A program made the position numbers and the translations under genes. From a virus, in the IMG/VR virus record IMGVR_UViG_3300023179_000374, positions 1 to 29,662 of that record: DNA of 29,662 nt; one strand, written 5' to 3'. The first letter of the stretch is position 1. Each line of letters opens with the position of its first letter. Of this stretch, positions 1 through 9,266 are shown one piece after another. The notes beneath the pieces are model-generated. The model was not told where the DNA came from and ran no database searches. It was given only the letters and a program-made list of their open reading frames with translations.

Positions 1-1267
1 CTGTTATTGCATTAGCAGCTATTTTCGCAGTTATTATAGAATTAGCTGCAATTTGATTAGCACCTATGGCTTCCGCGGCTATCTCTGTGGCGCTTATAGA
101 ACCCGCTGCAATTTTACCAGCAATTATGGCATTAGCAGCTATAACGTTAGAAGTAATAGCACCAGCTGCAATTTGGCTAGCAGTAATGGTGCCAGCAGCC
201 ATTGCTCCAGCAGTAACAGAATTGGCGCCAAGTTTATCTGCGGTAATAGCATTTGCTGCGATTTCAGTTGCGCCAATAGCTCCTGCAGATATTTTTCCTG
301 CTATTATAGCACCTGTAGCTATTTTATTGGAAGTAATTATTCCGTCTTGTAATGCTGCACTATTAATAGAATTAGCACCAACACTAACATTTCCAGATGT
401 TGATTGTATATAACTATTATAGTTATTCCAGGCTCCGTTTACATTAATGTATAAATTTGATTGATTTGTCCAAAATAATGTTCTTCCACTATCGGCAGCA
501 GTTGTTGCCGGAAGACTAGCCCCAGTATAAATTTGTATGCCAGTTAAAGAATTGGCAGTGGGTGTTAAAACTTCAGTTGAGGATTTGAATGCTCCGCCGC
601 TGTATATGTACAAAGCGCCATTAAACAGAACTTGGCGACCTTCAAAATTTTCTGTATTAGGTAAAGAATTAACTACTTGTACACCTGCGATTGAATTTGC
701 GTTAGGAGTAAATGCTGCACTTGCTGTTGTCCAAGCAGAGCCACTCCATACATATAATCCATTGTCAGTATTATTTAATACAGCTTGCCCAGTAGTAGTG
801 CCCGGCGTATTTAAATTTGATACTATTCCTACTCTAGAAGGAGTATTAGCAGTTATAGATGACACTAAATTACTTACATTTCCTAGTAAGGAAAAATCTA
901 TAGTTGCTAATGCATTTCCAAGATTATTTAAGTTTATTAAGGAAATATTAGCAAGGGCATTATTTAATGCTGATAGATTTACTGCATTAACATTGGCTAA
1001 AGCATTATTTAATGCTGATAGATTTACTGCATTAACATTGGCTAAAGCATTATTTAATGCTGATAGATTTACTCCAGTAACATTAGCCAATCCAGAATTT
1101 ACATAGGTTGTGGTGGCATATCCTGTTAAATTGGCTGTTACATTACCACCGCCCCCAAGTCCTATTACATATGTAAAGTTATCATTTATCTTATTAAAAG
1201 CAGTGCGTAGAGGATCGCCTGTACCATCGTTTGCGCTAGAACCTATATTAACGTAACAAAATGCCAT
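1..1267 (-). CDS. Tail fibre-like protein, N-terminal 422 codons, runs off the left edge
   Basis: I translated this by hand from the ATG at 1267; the frame is open to the window edge, so the C-terminus is missing. The N-terminus contains NDGTGDPLRTAFNKINDNFT (residues 10-29), a segment I associate with fibre and structural proteins of marine T4-like phages. Next comes a 15-residue repeat, NVNAVNLSALNNALA, in three close copies plus a degenerate one. A middle part follows with two related blocks (NGLYVWSGSAW, GALYIYSGGAF). From about residue 300 there are many short units of the type IAAGAI-x-A-x-KIAANAI, as found in trimeric fibre shafts. It begins directly after the stop of the 74-aa gene and is the last visible gene of the baseplate operon. 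It is probably a distal fibre for host recognition. The long plus-strand frames over this region are antisense shadows. Confidence 0.8.
   Translation of the reverse strand, partial: MAFCYVNIGSSANDGTGDPLRTAFNKINDNFTYVIGLGGGGNVTANLTGYATTTYVNSGLANVTGVNLSALNNALANVNAVNLSALNNALANVNAVNLSALNNALANISLINLNNLGNALATIDFSLLGNVSNLVSSITANTPSRVGIVSNLNTPGTTTGQAVLNNTDNGLYVWSGSAWTTASAAFTPNANSIAGVQVVNSLPNTENFEGRQVLFNGALYIYSGGAFKSSTEVLTPTANSLTGIQIYTGASLPATTAADSGRTLFWTNQSNLYINVNGAWNNYNSYIQSTSGNVSVGANSINSAALQDGIITSNKIATGAIIAGKISAGAIGATEIAANAITADKLGANSVTAGAMAAGTITASQIAAGAITSNVIAANAIIAGKIAAGSISATEIAAEAIGANQIAANSIITAKIAANAIT
957..1091. repeat. Three tandem 45-bp direct repeats in the fibre gene
   Basis: Units begin at 957, 1002 and 1047. 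The first two are identical over 45 bp and the third diverges in its last third. On the minus strand each encodes a 15-residue unit (NVNAVNLSALNNALA), and a degenerate fourth unit lies at about 912-956. The period is a multiple of three, so unit number can change without breaking the frame. Confidence 0.9.
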
Positions 1268-1492
1268 TTATTTTTCCGTTGAATTAGACTTTACTAACTG
1301 AACTAGTAGTGATTTAATTTCCGCAATGTCTGATTTTATAATATTTATTTCTTCATGTAATCCATCAACTTTTTGATTAATTCTTTTTTTATTTTTATAT
1401 TCTTTAAGAGCCACAATATCTGCATTAATTAAAGAATTATTAGAAATATTTTTAAGAAATTGATTTTCGTCTTCGATTTTAATTAACATCAT
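1268..1492 (-). CDS. Small predicted coiled-coil protein (74 aa)
   Basis: No family recognised. The C-terminal half is heptad-like (VDGLHEEINIIKSDIAEIKS, about residues 42-61), suggesting a coiled coil, and the protein is Lys/Asn/Glu-rich. The ATG at 1492 overlaps the stop of the upstream 613-aa gene by 4 nt (ATGA), and the stop at 1268 abuts the fibre start codon. This tight coupling between two structural genes argues that it is real and translated. It could be a small virion component or a fibre assembly chaperone; that is inference from position only. Confidence 0.65.
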   Translation of the reverse strand: MMLIKIEDENQFLKNISNNSLINADIVALKEYKNKKRINQKVDGLHEEINIIKSDIAEIKSLLVQLVKSNSTEK

Positions 1493-3330
1493 ATTACCGC
1501 TGTTGCTAAAAGATTTTTTATTTTTGGCGTATAACCATTTTCAGTATCACCATACATTACAATTTTTACTTGAAATTGATTAAAGGAGCTAAAATTTGTG
1601 ACAACACCCCCGACATTTGCAGCATAAGTTAAATTAGAAGCATCTGTTTCTAATATTCTATAAGTTTCTGGTATATAAGCATCATCACTTGTTCCAACTG
1701 ATATTTTTCTAGGCGATACAACGGAATAACTTGCACCAGATGAACTCAAAGAATTTGCAGAGCTATACAAAGGCATATATACCCAATTTCTATTTTCTAT
1801 TTTAGAATCTAATGCATTATCTAAACTACTTTTTACTCTGCAGAATACATCTATATCTGTATTGTTTTTTCTATTAATATTTAGTTTTACTTCTAAACCT
1901 GTGGAATCAAAATCTGGATTTAAAGTGATTACTTTACTTATATACTTAGATTTACCATAACCGTTAGTATATAATTTTTCTGATTCTTTTATAAAAGGTT
2001 GATCGTTTAAACTATCTATTTCATACTTAGCAGTTGCAAATACAAGTGAAGACATATTTAATGCTGGACTTATATTTTTATCTTTATTTACAAGTGTAAA
2101 TCTTACTTTAGCATCGCCTTCATTTAAGATAGATCTAACAGAATTTAGTCTTTTAATAGAACCTGTGGGCAAATTTTCATAATCTAATAATGTCCCGCCT
2201 GCATTTTTAGTTTGTAATTCAGCACTAATATTAGTATCATCGCCAAAAGATATAGTTGAAACTTGAACAGCTGCAGCTTGATAAGTAAATCTTGCAGGAG
2301 CAGTAGATGCATTTCGTTTAACAAAAGTTTTAGAACCAGTCTCAAAAATTGCCTTATTAATTTTGAATAATATACTTGCGCCCTTTTCTTCTACCTGCGC
2401 CCCAGTATTGGTCATTTTAAAAAGTTTACCCACATTCGGTTGTTTATTAGATAACGTATTGGTAGAATCCAACGACACAAATTCTCCTACTCTACTTATA
2501 TAGATACCATAATTTTCATCGGGTGTTTTAACACATAGTGCATATTCTTTTTCTGGAAAGAGATACACGGGATTTTGAAACTTAAATTTTGTTGATGTGT
2601 ATGGAGACGTTGTTGCTACGTTAATGCTGGAAGGTGGCAAAAATACACTTGAACCGTCTAAAATTCTATTAGAAGGCAAACCATCAATAACTTCTCTTAA
2701 TTCAATTCGCACATCTAAACCGCTATTTGATTTTTGATAAAAATATAATTCTATAGAAGTGCAAAATAATCCGTTTCTATAATTTTTGGAATCTATAACA
2801 AAAGTTTGAGCCAAAGGATTAACACTAGTTGTTAGTACATTTTTAGCATTAGAAGTATCTGTAGACGTATCAGTTAACCCAGTATTATTTATACTTAATG
2901 CATTATTATTATCTACTACATAAGAACTTCTTGTACTATCACCGGGAGCTATTATTCTCATAGGTATTCTAGCTACTAGTATGCTTCTTACTGCAAGAGT
3001 GGGCTGAGTTGATGTACTATCTTCTTCTAAAAATACTCTTTGCCCATTTCTTTGTTGTATTACTGTAGTTGTATTAGCAGGTTGTCTTACAACAAAATCT
3101 ATATTTACTATACCCGGAGTAGTTAATATATCTAGCCCCAAAGTATCCATAATAATTAACTGCCCAGAAAGTCTACCGGTAGTTACATCAGTTACTAATC
3201 CATCTCCAAAACTTTTACCAGTTTGCGCAGCACATTGAGTAAAATCTATTCCTTGAATTTCAACGTAAACTTCTTGCCCCGGATAATCTGTAGAAATAAT
3301 AAATTCTTGTTGTATTGCTGGTAAGCCCAT
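1489..3330 (-). CDS. Predicted virion structural protein (613 aa), baseplate/fibre associated
   Basis: The protein is Ser/Thr/Asn-rich and predicted to be mostly beta. Its central region (about 170-290) carries a module I associate with large structural proteins of marine T4-like phages. It contains PLAQTFVIDSKNYRNGLF, then SIELYFYQK, LREVIDGLPSN and FPEKEYALCVKTPDENYGIY. The order suggests a lectin- or carbohydrate-binding-like beta sandwich, but no exact family is claimed. It lies distal to gp6, gp7-like and gp8 in the operon, where T4 carries baseplate outer-wedge and fibre-attachment proteins (gp9-gp12). It overlaps its upstream neighbour by 1 nt and its downstream one by 4 nt. Virion location is likely; any closer assignment, such as a gp10-like role, is a guess. 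Confidence 0.75.
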   Translation of the reverse strand: MGLPAIQQEFIISTDYPGQEVYVEIQGIDFTQCAAQTGKSFGDGLVTDVTTGRLSGQLIIMDTLGLDILTTPGIVNIDFVVRQPANTTTVIQQRNGQRVFLEEDSTSTQPTLAVRSILVARIPMRIIAPGDSTRSSYVVDNNNALSINNTGLTDTSTDTSNAKNVLTTSVNPLAQTFVIDSKNYRNGLFCTSIELYFYQKSNSGLDVRIELREVIDGLPSNRILDGSSVFLPPSSINVATTSPYTSTKFKFQNPVYLFPEKEYALCVKTPDENYGIYISRVGEFVSLDSTNTLSNKQPNVGKLFKMTNTGAQVEEKGASILFKINKAIFETGSKTFVKRNASTAPARFTYQAAAVQVSTISFGDDTNISAELQTKNAGGTLLDYENLPTGSIKRLNSVRSILNEGDAKVRFTLVNKDKNISPALNMSSLVFATAKYEIDSLNDQPFIKESEKLYTNGYGKSKYISKVITLNPDFDSTGLEVKLNINRKNNTDIDVFCRVKSSLDNALDSKIENRNWVYMPLYSSANSLSSSGASYSVVSPRKISVGTSDDAYIPETYRILETDASNLTYAANVGGVVTNFSSFNQFQVKIVMYGDTENGYTPKIKNLLATAVI

Positions 3331-3965
3331 TAAATCCCCCCACCAAGTAATTGGATTACGCCTTGTTTATTTTCTGCAAAAGCCAACTCTATTAATTCTT
3401 CTACAGTTTGTGAGTCTTGCTGACACGTAAAAACGTTAGAAGAAAAATTATATAGATTAAGATAAGTATTAGATAAAGCGTAATCTAATCCAGTATTTAT
3501 ATTCAAATTGGAATAAACATTACTATTTGACAGTATGGATGAGGTATAATTATTTACATATGTAGTTGTCAATGCATTACTATTGAATACATTAGAAAAA
3601 ACAAAATCCTTTGGTGGCACTAAGACACTATATGAATTAGTCACGAATACATTTCCGCCGACATTGCCTGGCATAGTGTTAAAGGATTCTAATACTCCTG
3701 AATCATAAAATCCTGACCCATTATTTTGTATTAGTGAGTTTGACCAATTTGAACTAGATTCTAGAGTATTTATCCCAAATACATTTATACCATCTGCCTG
3801 CATAATTCTAGATATATCAGTTATAGCATTGCCTAACCAATTGTAAGTTATATTTGCATTGGCAATATTATTTTGCCTTTCTTTTAATAATAAACCAACT
3901 AAGTCTACATATGCTTGTTGAGTAGCTGGTGTACTTAAAGCTTCTATTGTAATTTCGATGGACAT
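3330..3965 (-). CDS. Hypothetical structural protein (211 aa), Asn/Ser-rich
   Basis: Family not recognised. The N-terminal 40 residues look helical (TQQAYVDLVGLLLKERQ). The middle and C-terminal parts are unusually rich in Asn, Ser and Thr with short repeated turns (SNSNVYSNLNINTG, LSNTYLNLYNFSSNVF), the composition of beta-rich fibre or baseplate proteins. It ends in a glycine-rich tail (QLLGGGI). It sits between two large structural genes, with a 1-nt gap upstream and a 1-nt overlap downstream. A minor virion protein is the simplest reading. Confidence 0.6.
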   Translation of the reverse strand: MSIEITIEALSTPATQQAYVDLVGLLLKERQNNIANANITYNWLGNAITDISRIMQADGINVFGINTLESSSNWSNSLIQNNGSGFYDSGVLESFNTMPGNVGGNVFVTNSYSVLVPPKDFVFSNVFNSNALTTTYVNNYTSSILSNSNVYSNLNINTGLDYALSNTYLNLYNFSSNVFTCQQDSQTVEELIELAFAENKQGVIQLLGGGI

Positions 3966-3966
3966 C

Positions 3967-6900
3967 TTAAAATCCTAATAATATTTTTTCTAACTTTTCA
4001 TAATCTACCATCAGTAAATCGTCATTTTTTATTACCAAATGTGGGTGAGTTAAAAGTAATTCTTGAGCTAATACCCCTACTTCTTTTTTGCCAAATATTT
4101 CATACTGATAAATGTTTATTCCAGATTTATCTTTATAAATTTTTCTTATATTTTTCTTTAAATTGGCATCAGAAAATATCCTTTTGAGTAATTTATATCC
4201 TACATAAACTGCACCAATAACTGGTATAGCTGTTGCAACAGCTCCAACTACTGATCCTGCAATTGCTGCTGTAGATGCAGAAGCACCGAGTGCACTGGCT
4301 GCACTCGCAGCCACGCTACCAACAGCTGCGCCACCTGCAGCCAGTGCGGATGAAACTGCCCCCAATCCAACAGATTCAAGTGCAGCTGCTCCTATTGTGC
4401 TAACCGCTGTAGCACCACTATATAATCCTCCTGCTGCAATTGTACCAACTGAACCCAAATATGCACCAGCACCGCCAACAGTCAATCCGCTTGCCAATGC
4501 TGCAGCACCACCTATAGCCAACAAAGATACTTCAGGAGTAGAAATAAACCCTGTACCAACAGATTTTACGCCTCCATTATTGGGGTTAACTGTTGAAACT
4601 GCTACTTCACTCTGATTACTTGCATTAGTTATTTTAGAAAATGTAGGCTGTGAAACATTAATAAAAGCTTCTTCTTCTAAAATATTAAATGTTACAATAT
4701 CGTTCTCTACATGCAAATCTGGTTCAGAATCAAAAAACAAACTATATGATACAGCCGAGAATGAAGGTTTTAGTTCCTTATTTACTATATCCACAGTACA
4801 GGTTGAATGAGGACTTCTTATGTCATTGGGAACTATATTAGAAAAATCATCTACCAATATACCAGTTTTAAATAGCAATAATTCTGTATTTCCCTGTTCG
4901 AAAACTTGATTATTTAATGCTATAATATCAAGTCCTTGTTTTTTAACTCTTTTTTCTAGATCTGTGAGTCTGGTATTCAAGTTATTAATATCTGACATAG
5001 TATATCTTGGTGCACTATTATAAAGTATTCCAATATCAGAAGAATTTTTAGTAAAAGGAGGAACAGCCAATGTAGCAACTAAAAATCTATCTTTGGATGA
5101 TTCATCGGATGGGGGTTTAGGATATAGGCCCGGGGTTCCTTGAACTACATAAAAATTGTAACCCTTTTTATCCTTTGTAGCTTGTCTATTAGAAAGATAT
5201 AATTTATCAATACGAGCATGATAAAAATCATAATCTATTTGCAAAGCGTTTTCTAATACAGGATTTGGTACTACATAAGTATTAGAATTATTATCTGCAA
5301 ACCAATTAGCAGCTACATTAGTATCATTTTGCTTAGGTCTAAAATCTAAACAATTTCTTAAATCAAACGTAGTACCGTCTTGTGACCTATATAATGGAAT
5401 ATTATTTTGTATTTCCGCCGGATAGGATAGGAAATTAATAACACCCGATCCTGAATGAGAAAAATAATCTAATACTAAAACTACATTGCCTGGATTATAA
5501 TTTTGAATATTTCCTTTGTATGTAATAAATGCATGCCCATAATGAGTATCTTTTATGCCATTATCAAAAGAATACAATGGTGCTGGTTCCTTAGGTACTA
5601 ACTGCCAGTATGTAGTATTTGTAATAGCTTGCCCTGTAGAACCAGTTATTGCTCTGTAAATTGTACCATCTTTTGAAACAAAATCATTAGTAGTATATGT
5701 AGTTCCAGAACTATATTCTCTGCGAAAAGTGTTACTACCAATTGAATATATACCTTTTAGAGCATAGATATCCGATCTAAATGTACTATAACCAGCATTA
5801 GATATTTGTATACTAATAGGTTCAGTTACATAATTTCTATTTAATAATTTAGTTTTTCTAGATAATTCACTATTATAAACAGTAACATACAAATCAATAG
5901 AACCTGTAACTAAATAGGAACTAAGATTTATAGTTAAAGAATTTTTATCTGCATTTAAACTAAAATCGACATCATCTATATTAATTGGTTGGCCAGCAGC
6001 TAAAGAGCCCGAAGATGTTGATCTAACCAATGCTTGATAATACCTTCTCTTAGTATCATCTGGTAAATTTCCAGCATTCCCAACAAATTGTTCTGTACCA
6101 GATAAAGTAATTGTTGTAGAACTTCCTGTTACAGTTTGATTCTCAATTTTTTTACTATGGTATATTCTTATATTTGAAATAGATTTAAGATATTTGTCAT
6201 CTATAGGAAAGAAAAGTCTTTTTCTAGATCCTATTTCATAACCCGCAAGTAAACCGTCAGTACCAAAGCCTTTAGTAGCATTTACATTGGCAAAGAACTT
6301 GGGTGCATTATATGTGCCGTTGTTACCACCAAGTGTGGAAAATACATTATTTTTACTAATAACAGATCTAATATCTCTTACTGTAGCAGATGCGGAAGAA
6401 TGATAATACCATAGGGGGTATAATCTAAATCTTGTATTGTTTCCCTCTCCCCCATCATATACTATGTGGCGAACTAGCAGATATCCGATAGCTGTGCCGG
6501 GATTTGACATAGCTGCTCTATTAGTAGTATTATGACATTCTAGAACATCATATAACTTAAGTTTATTCGGATCAAGATAGCCAAATTGGGGATTATCTAT
6601 AACGATATATTCATCTTGATTTACATCTACAAAAATATCTTCTAGGCTATCATAAGTTTTGGATTTCAAAACATTAATTTGTGTTGGACCCACTGTTTCT
6701 ATAGATTGCCCACCTACTACAACTTTACCAGGATTGATATGAAATTTAGCAAAAGTATCATCTATACTAGACCCCTTAGGAGTAAGCCTAAACGGCCTTA
6801 TTTCGTAATTGCCAGATTCGTCATAAGTTCTCTCTGCTATGATATTGTTTAAATATATAGGCAATGTATTTTTTGCGTTTTCTATAAACTCAGTTCTGCC

Positions 6901-7959
6901 TTCTACAAATCTTACTACTTCTATATAGTCATCTGTAGTATCGGGAAGATTACCACTACCCAAATCCACGCTATCTATAGTCAAAGTTGTTTTTAATCTA
7001 TCAGCGCCGGGAGCTAGATAGTTAGAACTTTCAAATGCTGGATCTAGTAATGTTTCATCTTCAGAATAATCTATTAATGATTCTGAATATTTTAAAATAA
7101 TTGATTTGGTTGGCGCGTTAGTATACTTATCTGGGACAACAGATTGAGAAGGTATTTTAGTATAGTAACCATTCTTATAATATATTCCCGAAGAAACTGA
7201 AACTATAGAACTTAAACTTGTATTTTTTCTCCTAAAATACATTATAGTTGACGTAGTAATATCATTTTTTAATGTATTATTTAAACGTATACCCAATGTT
7301 CCTAAAATTTTAGTAACTACTAAACCTTTTCTAAATGGTAAGGGTAAATCTAATTCATCGCCTATCTTGAGAGGAGCAGACAAACTGGTAAATGTTATTT
7401 CATCATCATATGCAGAAGCTGATGCTGTAGCAGTAATTACTGTGTTAAATTCAGTAGTTTCTATAGCAGCAATATCAGAAGATCTATTAAAAGCATTGGT
7501 AAAATTATTATAAATCCTTACTGTTTCATTTTCATTAAATTCAAGGACACCTTTAAAGGACTCAACAGATATAACTAATGTTGCAGGATCATCTAGATCA
7601 GGATCATTTTTAGCATAGGCAAATCTTACCAATCCGATTGTATTACTAGTGGTTCCCGTTATATACTTGCCAACATAGGATGATACATTTGATCCTGTGC
7701 CAGTTAGTTTAACTGATCTTATTATTTGTCCATGTTCATCATCAAGTATATTAAAGCTAACTGGCTCATTTGTTATTCTTGCTCCGTCGCCGTAGATACC
7801 GTCAGCTGTTTTAGAAATACTATTATGAAAGATAGACTGTATCTGATTTAGTTCTCTTGACTGTACAGAAACCCCAGGTTTGAAAAGTATTCTTTGATAA
7901 TTTTTATCATCAATAAAATCATCATAATATGGAGAACCCGAAATATTTACTATTGCCAT
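3967..7959 (-). CDS. Large virion structural protein with C-terminal S74 intramolecular chaperone (1330 aa)
   Basis: The N-terminus (SPYYDDFIDDKNYQRILF, then KPGVSVQSRELNQIQSIFHN) resembles the DUF4815 domain of large T4-like cyanophage structural proteins. A long beta-rich middle follows, with a short coiled coil near residues 995-1015 (LNTRLTDLEKRVKKQGLD). Residues 1145-1262 are strikingly Ala/Gly-rich and hydrophobic. The last 68 residues, from Ser1263, match the Peptidase_S74 endosialidase-type chaperone: SDANLKKNIRKI, GINIYQYE, GVLAQELL and a final MVDYEKL. In that family the domain trimerises fibres and cleaves itself off just before a Ser; here the likely site is before Ser1263. It is followed by the 211-aa gene after 1 nt and starts 9 nt downstream of gp8. 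Confidence 0.8.
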   Translation of the reverse strand: MAIVNISGSPYYDDFIDDKNYQRILFKPGVSVQSRELNQIQSIFHNSISKTADGIYGDGARITNEPVSFNILDDEHGQIIRSVKLTGTGSNVSSYVGKYITGTTSNTIGLVRFAYAKNDPDLDDPATLVISVESFKGVLEFNENETVRIYNNFTNAFNRSSDIAAIETTEFNTVITATASASAYDDEITFTSLSAPLKIGDELDLPLPFRKGLVVTKILGTLGIRLNNTLKNDITTSTIMYFRRKNTSLSSIVSVSSGIYYKNGYYTKIPSQSVVPDKYTNAPTKSIILKYSESLIDYSEDETLLDPAFESSNYLAPGADRLKTTLTIDSVDLGSGNLPDTTDDYIEVVRFVEGRTEFIENAKNTLPIYLNNIIAERTYDESGNYEIRPFRLTPKGSSIDDTFAKFHINPGKVVVGGQSIETVGPTQINVLKSKTYDSLEDIFVDVNQDEYIVIDNPQFGYLDPNKLKLYDVLECHNTTNRAAMSNPGTAIGYLLVRHIVYDGGEGNNTRFRLYPLWYYHSSASATVRDIRSVISKNNVFSTLGGNNGTYNAPKFFANVNATKGFGTDGLLAGYEIGSRKRLFFPIDDKYLKSISNIRIYHSKKIENQTVTGSSTTITLSGTEQFVGNAGNLPDDTKRRYYQALVRSTSSGSLAAGQPINIDDVDFSLNADKNSLTINLSSYLVTGSIDLYVTVYNSELSRKTKLLNRNYVTEPISIQISNAGYSTFRSDIYALKGIYSIGSNTFRREYSSGTTYTTNDFVSKDGTIYRAITGSTGQAITNTTYWQLVPKEPAPLYSFDNGIKDTHYGHAFITYKGNIQNYNPGNVVLVLDYFSHSGSGVINFLSYPAEIQNNIPLYRSQDGTTFDLRNCLDFRPKQNDTNVAANWFADNNSNTYVVPNPVLENALQIDYDFYHARIDKLYLSNRQATKDKKGYNFYVVQGTPGLYPKPPSDESSKDRFLVATLAVPPFTKNSSDIGILYNSAPRYTMSDINNLNTRLTDLEKRVKKQGLDIIALNNQVFEQGNTELLLFKTGILVDDFSNIVPNDIRSPHSTCTVDIVNKELKPSFSAVSYSLFFDSEPDLHVENDIVTFNILEEEAFINVSQPTFSKITNASNQSEVAVSTVNPNNGGVKSVGTGFISTPEVSLLAIGGAAALASGLTVGGAGAYLGSVGTIAAGGLYSGATAVSTIGAAALESVGLGAVSSALAAGGAAVGSVAASAASALGASASTAAIAGSVVGAVATAIPVIGAVYVGYKLLKRIFSDANLKKNIRKIYKDKSGINIYQYEIFGKKEVGVLAQELLLTHPHLVIKNDDLLMVDYEKLEKILLGF

Positions 7960-7968
7960 GTTTGTACC

Positions 7969-9255
7969 TTAAAATTCTATAACTATATGAACATTTTCTG
8001 ATTGATCATATGATCTAGTTATTTTTTCCCTGTTTTCTATGTATAATACCTCTCCTGAATATTTTTGCACTTCAGGTGGCTCGATTCTTAAAATTCTAGC
8101 AAATGCAGCGGAAGATTGACCAGTTATGCCTTCGTTTACTGCAAAAGACGTAACGCCTGTAAGATATTCTTTGGGCGATGCATATTTAATAAGTATATTT
8201 GGAGCAACTAAATTGGCACTTAGTATAACTGCATTTCCTAGATTAATATTCCCTACAAATTTTTCATCCAATGAAAATGTGCCAGATATTCTGCGCGCAG
8301 TAATTCTCCCAGTTGCACTTAGTGTAACGTTAGAAGCCAAGCTGCCTTGATAATCTAAAGGATTCTTTATTAATCCTATTCTTCTATAATCATTTACTAT
8401 AGGAAAATCTTCATCTCCCTCAACAAAATTAAATCTACAATTAATTATTACATGCCTCGCACCCAGATCTTCTTTTATTTTTCTGCCATGGCCCGTTATT
8501 GGAGTCAGTATAGGTCTTACATTGGCATTGGATCCATTGCCCGTTATAATAGCTTCTGCATATGTATATCCTGATCCAGGATTAGAAATATTAACCCCTG
8601 TGATAGCACCGTTAGTTATAATTGGTGTACCAACAAATGATGAACCATTTCCCACCACAGTAATACTTGCTGAGGAATAATCATTGCCTCTATTCAATAA
8701 TTCAAAACTTCGAATTTCGCCACCAATTGCTGCTAATGAAACATCACTATCAGTATTAACAGGCATATATCTAACAGTGAGAAATTTTAGTATGTCGTCA
8801 TCTGATAAAGAATACAAATATTTCCATTTATAATTATCAGCTGTTGTAAAAACACTTGTAGATATCCCAGAGGGTTTGACCGTAGAAATGGATTCATTAT
8901 TATTATCAACACATAAATAAACTCTATACTGAGGCAAAACTAAAGCATAAAAATTACTGCCTATTAAAGAGGAATTTTTATCATTGTATCTAGAATAAAC
9001 TACACCCGGGGCCCAATCAATTCTTGGTAAAACTAATTTTACATCGTTAGAATTGATTCTTTTTAAAGACAGCATATCATGCCATGCATCTTTTTCAGAA
9101 AAAGCATAATTGCCTGGTGTTTCTGGAGCAGATTCATTAACCCATGAGGTAGATTTACCTATAAATGCATAAAATTTAGTATTAGAATCAGCAAAGGAAT
9201 TTACCAGTGCATTAGCTAAAAATGCTCTAAAATTATTAGTTATTAATTGGGGCAT
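7969..9255 (-). CDS. 8: Baseplate wedge protein gp8
   Basis: It aligns by eye with T4 gp8 along its length. FYAFIGKSTSWVNE matches the T4 ITFGRSEPW region. DAWHDMLSLKRI followed by LPRIDW matches DMWTHMM followed by IPRRDW. YKWKYLYSL matches YVWEYLFEI, and the C-terminus GEVLYIENREKITRSYDQSE matches GEMIYMENRPPI-DQTEE. In T4, gp8 is part of the baseplate wedge and binds gp10, gp7 and gp6. At 428 aa it is longer than T4 gp8 (334 aa). The extra length falls near residues 175-260, which carry Gly-rich beta segments (SASITVVGNGSSF, NPGSGYTYAEAIITGNGS). It starts 11 nt after the preceding stop, with no clear Shine-Dalgarno. Confidence 0.88.
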   Translation of the reverse strand: MPQLITNNFRAFLANALVNSFADSNTKFYAFIGKSTSWVNESAPETPGNYAFSEKDAWHDMLSLKRINSNDVKLVLPRIDWAPGVVYSRYNDKNSSLIGSNFYALVLPQYRVYLCVDNNNESISTVKPSGISTSVFTTADNYKWKYLYSLSDDDILKFLTVRYMPVNTDSDVSLAAIGGEIRSFELLNRGNDYSSASITVVGNGSSFVGTPIITNGAITGVNISNPGSGYTYAEAIITGNGSNANVRPILTPITGHGRKIKEDLGARHVIINCRFNFVEGDEDFPIVNDYRRIGLIKNPLDYQGSLASNVTLSATGRITARRISGTFSLDEKFVGNINLGNAVILSANLVAPNILIKYASPKEYLTGVTSFAVNEGITGQSSAAFARILRIEPPEVQKYSGEVLYIENREKITRSYDQSENVHIVIEF

Positions 9256-9266
9256 TTAATTATTTA

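Noticed and set aside
957-1091. CRISPR-like array
   Set aside because: The three 45-bp units are directly adjacent without spacers and encode a 15-residue protein repeat in the minus frame.
53-1106. Plus-strand open frames over the left end
   Set aside because: They are antisense to the repeat-rich fibre gene, which has the recognisable N-terminus and tight operon placement; the low-complexity repeats keep opposite frames open.
2886-2893. TATAAATA on the minus strand inside the 613-aa gene (also 3494-3501 and 13130-13137)
   Set aside because: They lie within coding sequence without a suitable downstream start; expected by chance in AT-rich DNA.
4397-4615. Plus-strand open frame opposite the Ala/Gly-rich segment
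   Set aside because: Shadow frame created by the GC-richer Ala/Gly codons of the 1330-aa gene.
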